A stretch of DNA of 64,000 bases from CAKZLS01 sp963771545 (GTDB lineage: Bacteria; Pseudomonadota; Alphaproteobacteria; Rhodospirillales; Defluviicoccaceae). Under the pieces are notes generated by a model. The model saw only the letters and a program-made list of their open reading frames with translations. It ran no database searches and was not told the DNA's origin. Position 1 is the stretch's first letter. Each line of letters begins with the position of its first letter. Position numbers and translations under genes: made by a program. Shown here one piece after another: positions 58,194-64,000 of the stretch. The DNA is taken from NCBI GenBank assembly GCA_963771545.1, contig CAVYTX010000003.1:310001-374000 (forward strand), read 5' to 3'.

Positions 58194-59570
58194 ATGATAC
58201 CTCAGAATTCGTTGAAACCTCTGACGACCACGGGCATCGTCCCTGGCGAGATCAGGGATGAGAATCGCAAACGGTTCCTGTTGTCAAGGAACCCTATTCC
58301 AATCCGCCCGCTCCTGGCTGGTGTGCTCATTATCGTCGCTTTGCTCGGGTTCTTCGGCTTGTGGTTTTCTCTCGCGCCGATCAGTAGCGCCGTTGTCTCT
58401 CCTGGAATCGTTCAGGTCGCGAGCCACAGAAAGACGATCCAGCACTTTGAGGGCGGGATTGTCGACGAAATTCTCGTGCGAGATGGTGATCTGGTGGTCA
58501 AGGGCCAGCCCCTCGTTAAGCTGAAAACGATTGGGCCGGCGGCGGAGCTCGCTCAGCTCGAGGGCGAACAACTCGAGACGGCCGCAATTATTGGACGACT
58601 CTCGGCCGAGCAGAACGACGCGACCGAGATAACGCTCCCTGAAGAATTCGAGGCTCGCGCGAATGAACCCGCCCTGCAATCGATCATGGAGGGCCAGCAA
58701 CAGATTCTCGAAAGTATTCGCAAATTGGATAACGAGCGGGGCCTGATTCTCGAGCAGAACATCGCGCAGGCCGAGGATGAGATAAGCGGGCTGCGCTTGC
58801 AGCTTAAGGCCGGTGAACGTCAGCGCGAACTGCTGAACGACGAGCTGTCTCAGCTTGGGATCCTTCGCCAAAAGGAACTGATACCGAGGACGCGTGTGCT
58901 GGCGAGACAACAGGAGCTTGCGAGGGTCGAGGGCAATATCGGTCAGTTTCAGGCGGAAATCGCGCGGATCAAAAAGAGTATTCTGGAGCTGAAGCTGAAT
59001 ACGAGTGAACTTCGCGCCGCCAAAATCGCTGGCGTGACCCAGCAGTTGCGCGAAGAGCGCGCCAAACTGTTCGATCTTACACAGCGCATCACCTCGGCTC
59101 GCGATGTGCTGAGTCGCACCACGATCGTGTCGCCGGTCGCTGGAGAAGTCGTCAACATTCAAGTGCACACGACCGACGGAGTGATTCGGGCCGGTCAGCC
59201 GATTATGGATATAGTTCCGCAGGACGATGACCTCGTCGTCCAGGCGTTCATCGACCCGAAAGACATCGATGAAGTGCGCGTCGGTTTGCCGGCCAACGTC
59301 GTGTTGACGTCCATCTCCCGACGCAGCCGCGTGCCCATAGAAGGCGTTGTTTCGGCCGTGTCGGCGGATCGCCTTGTCGATCAGCAGACGGGGCAAGCCT
59401 ACTACGAGGCGCGCATCGAAGTTCCGTCGGTCGTAGACGATCCCGAACACACCGCCTTGATGGCTGGTATGGGAGCCGATGTATTCATTCGCACGGGCGA
59501 AAGAACGGCATTCGAATATCTCGCGGCGCCGATTTTTAGGAATCTCCAGTTAGGCACTCGGGAGAAATAG
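58194..59570 (+). CDS. HlyD-family type I secretion periplasmic adaptor
   Basis: A 458-residue membrane-fusion protein. A cytoplasmic tail and one membrane anchor (LLAGVLIIVALLGFFGLWF) are followed by the lipoyl half-motif HFEGGIVDEILVRDGDLVVKGQPLV, a long coiled coil (about 100-290), the second lipoyl half (VVSPVAGEVVNIQVHTTDGVIRAGQPIMDIVP) and the beta-barrel end. This is the standard PrtE/HlyD design that bridges the ABC protein to an outer-membrane TolC. Start ATG 58194 follows the ABC stop by five bases; TTG 58185 would overlap it. The ATP-grasp gene starts three bases after the stop, so export and synthesis genes are co-translated. Confidence 0.92.
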   Translation: MIPQNSLKPLTTTGIVPGEIRDENRKRFLLSRNPIPIRPLLAGVLIIVALLGFFGLWFSLAPISSAVVSPGIVQVASHRKTIQHFEGGIVDEILVRDGDLVVKGQPLVKLKTIGPAAELAQLEGEQLETAAIIGRLSAEQNDATEITLPEEFEARANEPALQSIMEGQQQILESIRKLDNERGLILEQNIAQAEDEISGLRLQLKAGERQRELLNDELSQLGILRQKELIPRTRVLARQQELARVEGNIGQFQAEIARIKKSILELKLNTSELRAAKIAGVTQQLREERAKLFDLTQRITSARDVLSRTTIVSPVAGEVVNIQVHTTDGVIRAGQPIMDIVPQDDDLVVQAFIDPKDIDEVRVGLPANVVLTSISRRSRVPIEGVVSAVSADRLVDQQTGQAYYEARIEVPSVVDDPEHTALMAGMGADVFIRTGERTAFEYLAAPIFRNLQLGTREK

Positions 59571-59573
59571 CCC

Positions 59574-61817
59574 GTGGACGACCAGGTCTCTTCCGGCCCG
59601 GCGGCGGAGGGCGACGTTGAGCACGTGGGGGATGGGAACCTTATCTCGCTTGGCGGCAGCACCTTCTTCAAGGGATGCAATATTTACCACATGCGGTCCG
59701 TAATCCGCCAAAGGGTGAACTTTGCATCCAATGCCGAGAGAGACGGGTGGGTTAGCAGTTCGGAATTCAAGACCTCTTTTTTGGAGCGTTTTCAGGGGCT
59801 GCCTGCGTTTGCTCCAACGCGTGGACAGGAAAGGACGATTGAAGAGCGTCTTTTTTCCGACAATGGCGTGCGATTCGGTGAAATCTTGTTGGAAGCGATC
59901 CTTGCGGTCGACGCGGCGGTTGCGCTTCGCATGCGCAATTTCGATCCGATGAGCTTCGCTATCGCCGAAGAACAGACCGACCATATCAATCTGGTTTGGG
60001 AAACGGCGTCTCCGAGATTTTCGCGCCAGGCCGCGGAGGTGGGATTCGCGGGCGTCCTCGAACTCTTGCAAAATCACAACAGGAGACTGTTTGGCGGGCG
60101 GCAGTCCGATTTTCAATCCTCGCTCGACGCGCTCCTCAACGCCGCGCGCAACAAAAGGATGTCGCAAACCGCATCGCTGATGAAGTACGTCGCAGGGCAA
60201 AGGGGACTCCCCGTCAAGGTCATCGCTCGGGATCAACTCCGGATAGGGCAAGGACGCGCTCAACGTCACATCGTGTCTTCCTTGACGGATGCCACGTCCA
60301 TTCTCACGCACAAGTTGTGTCAGGATAAACGACTGGCCAATCGGAGAATGATGGAGCTTCGCCTGCCCGCGCCGATCCAAGCGCGGGTGAACTCGGTCGA
60401 CGAGGCGCGCGAAGCCGCGGACAGATTGGAATTTCCTGTCGTCATGAAACCGCTCAAGGGACGCGGAGGCTACGGCGTGACTTCCGACATAAGAGCGGAT
60501 GAAGAGATCGAGCCCGCTTTCCTGTACGCAAAAGAGTTCGGACCGAATGTCCTAGTCGAAAAGTTTGTTCCGGGTTTCGATCACCGTCTGTTGGTGATTG
60601 GCGGTAAATTCTCCGGCGCCATTCGCCGTCAACCGCCGGTGATTGTCGGCGATGGCGAGAAGACCGTTCGCGAGCTGATTGACGATCTCAATTCCGATCC
60701 CTTTCGGGACGGCTTGTTAATGAACAAGGTCAAATATGACCATGAAATGGAGAGGACGCTGGAGCGAGCGGGGCTTGGTCTCGAATCGGTGATCGCCGAA
60801 GGCGCGGCATGCCAGCTGAGGTTGGTCTCGAACGTGGCGCTCGGAGGAATCGCGCACGACTGCTCCGACTTTGTTCATCAGGATAACCGCGAACTGGTGG
60901 AGCGGGCGGCGAGGGGCTTCGGTCTCGATGTCGCGGGAATAGACTTCATTACCCCGGATATCTGCCGCTCCCACAAGGACGTTGGCGGGCAAATCATCGA
61001 GGTGAATGCCCGGCCAGGACTCTTAATGCACATGTGGCCGAGGTATGGAACGTCCCGCAACGTGGGCGGAGAGGTCCTTGGCCAACTCTATCCGGCGAAC
61101 GAAAACGGCCGAATTCCGATCGTCGTCGTTGCCGGTGACCGAGGCACGGGCACCGCCGCGCGGATCGCGGATCAACTTCTTCGGGGATGCGGGAAGTCGA
61201 CCGGCCTATCGTTGCGCGAGAGTTCCTACGTCAATGGTAAGGACCACGCGCTCGGCGATCATCAGCAGCGGCTGGGGCCCGAATCGCTGCTTCGCGATCC
61301 CGACGTTGAAACCCTCGTCAGCGCGATCTCCTTGCGGCGAATCGCGCAGCAGGGATTTCAATTAGAACATTGCTCGGTTGCGATTATCCTGGACCGGCAC
61401 AAGGACGGTAACGCCGATCAGTTTCACACGGGAACTTCCGTTCTGGAGCGGGCTACGGCGGATGTGTTTGTCGTCGGCTGCGGCAACCAACTTGCCTTGG
61501 AGCATCTCAAGGACCTCGGGAAACGAAAGCTCATTCTTGTAGGCAGTCGCGTTACCGATCCGCTGGCGCAAGAACACCTTGCGCGAGGCGACACGATCAT
61601 CGCCGATGGGTGGACGGATGATGGAGACCGCATCGTTCTGATGACCGGCGAACGGGAGATCGCGCGATTTCAAGTGGATGAGAGCTGGTCCCGGTTGAGG
61701 AAGGGCAGGGAACGAAGGTTGAGACAGGCAACCAAGTATGCCATTGCCGCCGCTTTCGGGTTGGGCATTCCCGTGCCGGATATTGCAGCGGCCGTGGAGA
61801 GCATACGCGGCGACTAG
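59574..61817 (+). CDS. Cyanophycin synthetase-like ATP-grasp protein with degenerate Mur-ligase domain (copy 2)
   Basis: A 747-residue paralogue of the protein at 26637-28820. An N-terminal domain (FFKGCNIYHMRSVIRQRVN onward) leads to an ATP-grasp domain with LANRRMMELRLPAPIQ, VVMKPLKGRGGYGV, HRLLVIGGKF and the metal site EVNARPGLLMHMW. The Mur-ligase part keeps GRIPIVVVAGDRGTGTAARIA where CphA has a P-loop, again without the catalytic lysine, and is shorter than in CphA. By analogy with CphA2 it should use one ATP site to join amino-acid or dipeptide units. Start GTG 59574 has GGAGAAA upstream. It is locked into an operon with a type I exporter, so the product or a peptide-tagged protein may be exported. 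The product is unknown. Confidence 0.82.
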   Translation: MDDQVSSGPAAEGDVEHVGDGNLISLGGSTFFKGCNIYHMRSVIRQRVNFASNAERDGWVSSSEFKTSFLERFQGLPAFAPTRGQERTIEERLFSDNGVRFGEILLEAILAVDAAVALRMRNFDPMSFAIAEEQTDHINLVWETASPRFSRQAAEVGFAGVLELLQNHNRRLFGGRQSDFQSSLDALLNAARNKRMSQTASLMKYVAGQRGLPVKVIARDQLRIGQGRAQRHIVSSLTDATSILTHKLCQDKRLANRRMMELRLPAPIQARVNSVDEAREAADRLEFPVVMKPLKGRGGYGVTSDIRADEEIEPAFLYAKEFGPNVLVEKFVPGFDHRLLVIGGKFSGAIRRQPPVIVGDGEKTVRELIDDLNSDPFRDGLLMNKVKYDHEMERTLERAGLGLESVIAEGAACQLRLVSNVALGGIAHDCSDFVHQDNRELVERAARGFGLDVAGIDFITPDICRSHKDVGGQIIEVNARPGLLMHMWPRYGTSRNVGGEVLGQLYPANENGRIPIVVVAGDRGTGTAARIADQLLRGCGKSTGLSLRESSYVNGKDHALGDHQQRLGPESLLRDPDVETLVSAISLRRIAQQGFQLEHCSVAIILDRHKDGNADQFHTGTSVLERATADVFVVGCGNQLALEHLKDLGKRKLILVGSRVTDPLAQEHLARGDTIIADGWTDDGDRIVLMTGEREIARFQVDESWSRLRKGRERRLRQATKYAIAAAFGLGIPVPDIAAAVESIRGD

Positions 61818-61864
61818 TGGTCTGGATCCCACATAGGGGTACCATGTTTTGGATCCAAACCACT
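61814..61864. repeat. Short intergenic repeat, copy 2, as a full inverted repeat
   Basis: AGTGGTCTGGATCC (61816-61829) and GGATCCAAACCACT (61851-61864) pair with one mismatch around a 21-base loop. The left end matches the element at 6741-6773 at 17 of the first 20 positions. It overlaps the stop codon of the ATP-grasp gene and could form an mRNA hairpin limiting read-through to the hydrolase genes. Confidence 0.6.
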
Positions 61865-61879
61865 GGAAACAGTTGGCGC

Positions 61880-62782
61880 ATGGTTGGTTTAACTCGGTTG
61901 AAATGCATGCTTCCGTGTCGCTCGATTCTCCTCGCGCTGCTGATGGTCGGTGTCGCCAATGCTTCGCTGGCGCTCGAAGAAGGCCGCGGGGTTGAAAAAA
62001 TCACGGCCAACGGTGCGGAGATTACCGTTTTTACGTATCGGCCACGCGGCTGCGTCGATCCTTCCATCTTGCTGGTATTTCACGGGATGAATCGCAACGC
62101 GGAAGGGATTCGCAATCGGGCCGAGGATGCGGCTGAAGCGGTTTGCCTGATCGTTTTCGCGCCGCTCCTCGATCAAGACCGTTTCCCCAATTGGCGTTAC
62201 CAGCGGGCGGGCGTCGTTCGCGGAGGCCAATTGCAACCGCCGGAGGAATGGACCGCTCCGATCATCGAGTCTCTGGTGCATTGGGTGAGGAGGCAAACGA
62301 ACCGCCCCGATGCGAAACTATATTTTGCCGGGCATTCCGCGGGAGGGCAGTTTCTGAGCCGGATCTTCGCCTATTCGCCGATCGAAGACGTCGAACGCGT
62401 CGTCATCGCAAACCCGTCCGTCTACGTAGCGCCGCTGCTGACCGAACGCGCGCCCTATGGCTTCGCCGGGCTTTTCTCCGAAAACGAGGCCGAAGACCGC
62501 CTGCGCGAGTATCTTGCCTTGCCGATAACGGTCTACGTGGGAACGAGGGACACGGGCGAAAAACATCTGGTGAAGACGGACGCCGCGTTACGGCAGGGGG
62601 AAAATCGTTTTGAACGGGGGCACGCCGTTTTTCGCCTCGCGAAAAACGTTGCCGCCCAACGCGGCTGGCCGTTCAACTGGAAACTTGTGGAAGCGCCTGG
62701 TGTCGGCCATTCCTCGGGAGATATGTTGCGCGCCCCGGCATTCCTGGTTGCCCTGGGCGTGCACGGGTCGGGGAAGCTGTAG
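61880..62782 (+). CDS. Secreted alpha/beta hydrolase 1
   Basis: About 300 residues with a signal peptide (SILLALLMVGVANASLA). The fold resembles polyhydroxybutyrate-depolymerase/feruloyl-esterase-like hydrolases: LLVFHGMNRNAEG (oxyanion region), nucleophile elbow AGHSAGGQFLSR near residue 153, and a late histidine in APGVGHSSGDM; the aspartate is likely in YVGTRDTGE. The pattern VFAPLLDQDRFPNWRYQRAGV is shared with the next gene (VVAPLMGKHEFPKWRYNRAGV). The start is uncertain: ATG 61880, ATG 61907 or ATG 61844 are in frame; 61880 avoids the upstream hairpin. It would act in the periplasm or outside on an ester or peptide-like polymer. The substrate is unknown. Confidence 0.78.
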   Translation: MVGLTRLKCMLPCRSILLALLMVGVANASLALEEGRGVEKITANGAEITVFTYRPRGCVDPSILLVFHGMNRNAEGIRNRAEDAAEAVCLIVFAPLLDQDRFPNWRYQRAGVVRGGQLQPPEEWTAPIIESLVHWVRRQTNRPDAKLYFAGHSAGGQFLSRIFAYSPIEDVERVVIANPSVYVAPLLTERAPYGFAGLFSENEAEDRLREYLALPITVYVGTRDTGEKHLVKTDAALRQGENRFERGHAVFRLAKNVAAQRGWPFNWKLVEAPGVGHSSGDMLRAPAFLVALGVHGSGKL

Positions 62783-62786
62783 GCGA

Positions 62787-63653
62787 GTGAGCGGCGCGCA
62801 CGGTTTGAACCGAAGACACAATTCACCGCTTCCGGGCTCCAGCCGTATCACGGCCGGTCTATCGAAGGGTTCCTTGACTGTGTTTACGTATTGCCCGAGT
62901 TCCGAACCCCGTGGTTCGCTCATCCTGTTTAGTGGCCAGCATCGGGACGCGCGCGGCTTGCGCGACAAGGCCGTGAAACTGGCCCAATCGACCGCGCTAA
63001 CGGTTGTCGCGCCGCTGATGGGCAAGCACGAGTTTCCGAAATGGCGCTACAATCGCGCCGGTGTGATCCGGGCGGGCCGCCTTCAGCCCCGCAATTCGTG
63101 GACGGGACCCCTGCTCCAGGAACTGGTTGATTGGGCGCGCGATTCCATGGGCGGGCGATCCCTGCCCACGTATCTCTTCGGCTATTCCGCCGGCGGGCAG
63201 CTTCTTTCGCGAATTTGTGCCTATTCTCCGCTCACGGGAGTCGATCGTTTCGTTATTTGCAGCCCTTCGGTGTATGTGGCGCCGTCGCCAGATAAGCCGG
63301 TACCGTTCGGTTTTCGGGGCATGGGCGACGAGGGCGAGTTGGCACAGGGCATTCAAGCCTATCTCGGCGCGCCGATCACCATTTACCTCGGTGAGCAAGA
63401 TACGGGCGATCGCCAGCTTTCGAATAGCGCGCAAGCCCTCGGCCAGGGGATCGACCGGCTCTCCCGCGGACGCTACATCTTTCGCATGGCCAACAAGCTG
63501 GCCGACCGGCGAAACTGGGATTTCAACTGGCGCCGGGTCGAAACGCGGCGGGTCGGACATTCGGTAAAAGGGATGCTCGAAGCGCCGGAGTGCCTTGATG
63601 CGCTCCACTTCGAGTCTGAGATAAATAATAAAGAACACGTCCGAAGGGTTTAG
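62787..63653 (+). CDS. Alpha/beta hydrolase 2, paralogue of the preceding gene
   Basis: A 288-residue homologue of the preceding hydrolase. The elbow is FGYSAGGQLLSR near residue 134, then VICSPSVYVAPS, the probable acid in YLGEQDTGD, and the histidine in TRRVGHSVKGM. Unlike its neighbour it has no clear signal peptide from the GTG 62787 start, which lies 4 bases after the upstream stop; either it is cytoplasmic or the start is wrong. The longer frame back to 62610 lies inside the upstream gene. Tandem duplication within the operon is clear from shared motifs and order. A secreted hydrolase/RTX fusion of the same fold exists at 34565. Confidence 0.78.
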   Translation: MSGAHGLNRRHNSPLPGSSRITAGLSKGSLTVFTYCPSSEPRGSLILFSGQHRDARGLRDKAVKLAQSTALTVVAPLMGKHEFPKWRYNRAGVIRAGRLQPRNSWTGPLLQELVDWARDSMGGRSLPTYLFGYSAGGQLLSRICAYSPLTGVDRFVICSPSVYVAPSPDKPVPFGFRGMGDEGELAQGIQAYLGAPITIYLGEQDTGDRQLSNSAQALGQGIDRLSRGRYIFRMANKLADRRNWDFNWRRVETRRVGHSVKGMLEAPECLDALHFESEINNKEHVRRV

Positions 63654-63738
63654 GCGGAAATAAAGATATTTCATTACCAAATGGGATATTCTACACCTCT
63701 AACGTTCGGATTTTCGTATACATATAAATGAGGATAAC

Positions 63739-64000
63739 ATGGCGAAATCAGTGGCGGGTATAGTTAGAGGGGTATGGTCGCATAACGAAAGTCGTTATTA
63801 TATTGAGGGACTAAATTATTACGATGAAGTCATTTATATTGATGAAATGCGAGTGACCTATCGGCTTGACCGAAACGCCCGTTCGGTTCAGATCGACTAC
63901 GAAGGGTCCTCATTGAATGACCTTTCAATGCTCTACACGTTTGGATATGGAGCCGAGAAACTTCTGCTTGTCCGGTGTCTCCAGATGTGCGGGTGTCCCA
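63739..64000 (+). CDS. Unknown protein, 3' truncated by the window end
   Basis: ATG 63739 has AGGA at spacing about 6, and the frame stays open for 87 codons to the end. The protein begins MAKSVAGIVRGVWSHNESRY and is rich in Tyr, Ile and acidic residues. I do not recognise a family. Base composition is AT-richer than upstream. About 55 bases before it, ACCAAATGGGA resembles half of the RTX-type palindrome. Confidence 0.5.
   Translation, partial: MAKSVAGIVRGVWSHNESRYYIEGLNYYDEVIYIDEMRVTYRLDRNARSVQIDYEGSSLNDLSMLYTFGYGAEKLLLVRCLQMCGCP

Noticed and set aside
56788..59450. Long minus-strand frames opposite the ABC and HlyD genes
   Set aside because: The plus-strand genes carry intact Walker, lipoyl and membrane motifs; the minus frames are shadows.

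Overview
The window is a GC-rich (clearly above 60% by eye), densely coded stretch of a Gram-negative chromosome. Gene content points to an alphaproteobacterium, probably of the Rhodospirillales: a PEP-synthase regulator of the DUF299 type, UbiD, a tesA/ybbA/ybbP-type block, class A PBPs next to an L,D-transpeptidase, and a large surface-polysaccharide and RTX-secretion region. The order is inferred from gene style; no rRNA or other phylogenetic marker is present. I see no tRNA, rRNA, CRISPR array or insertion sequence.

Layout. (1) 1-10 kb, housekeeping and envelope: the tail of a beta-helix-like protein, an AhpD-like protein, a frameshifted Bax-inhibitor-1 protein, an FtsX-type permease with its LolD-like ATPase, divergent tesA, a FIST protein, thpR, and a 900-residue AAA/ankyrin/peptidoglycan-binding protein. 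(2) 10-20 kb, cell wall: a class III aminotransferase, a PBP1A-type protein, an L,D-transpeptidase, a long divergent PBP and a frameshifted photolyase. (3) 20-36.5 kb, three RTX (calcium-binding repeat) exoproteins around ubiD, an SDR, ppsR and a cyanophycin-synthetase-like ATP-grasp protein. RTX-1 carries a DUF4114-like domain, RTX-2 an embedded C39-like cysteine peptidase domain, RTX-3 an N-terminal alpha/beta-hydrolase domain. All three have a CCC-N4-GGG palindrome upstream. (4) 36.5-54.4 kb, prolyl iminopeptidase, a nuclease-like protein, then a polysaccharide island: O-antigen ligase, SGNH protein, CobB, LMW phosphatase, fructosamine kinase-like protein, HAD phosphatase, two asparagine-synthase-type amidotransferases around an ABC exporter and a glycosyltransferase, two sulfotransferases and a methyltransferase. 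(5) 55-64 kb, a compact operon: P-loop protein of DUF1611 type, type I secretion ABC protein, HlyD-type adaptor, a second cyanophycin-synthetase-like protein, two related alpha/beta hydrolases, and the start of an unknown gene that runs off the end.

How the parts may work together (inference): regions 3 to 5 look like one extracellular-matrix programme. Polysaccharide is built and decorated, RTX proteins are exported by a type I system, and the 55-64 kb operon combines an exporter with an amino-acid-polymerising ATP-grasp enzyme and secreted hydrolases. That operon is the best candidate for an undescribed system: both ATP-grasp enzymes have lost the Mur-ligase P-loop, the exporter ATPase has lost its H-loop histidine, and RTX-3 carries a hydrolase domain like those at the operon's end.

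Quality note: several genes (Bax inhibitor, photolyase, RTX-1 three times, RTX-2) are interrupted by net +1 frameshifts. These may be sequencing errors or real decay.
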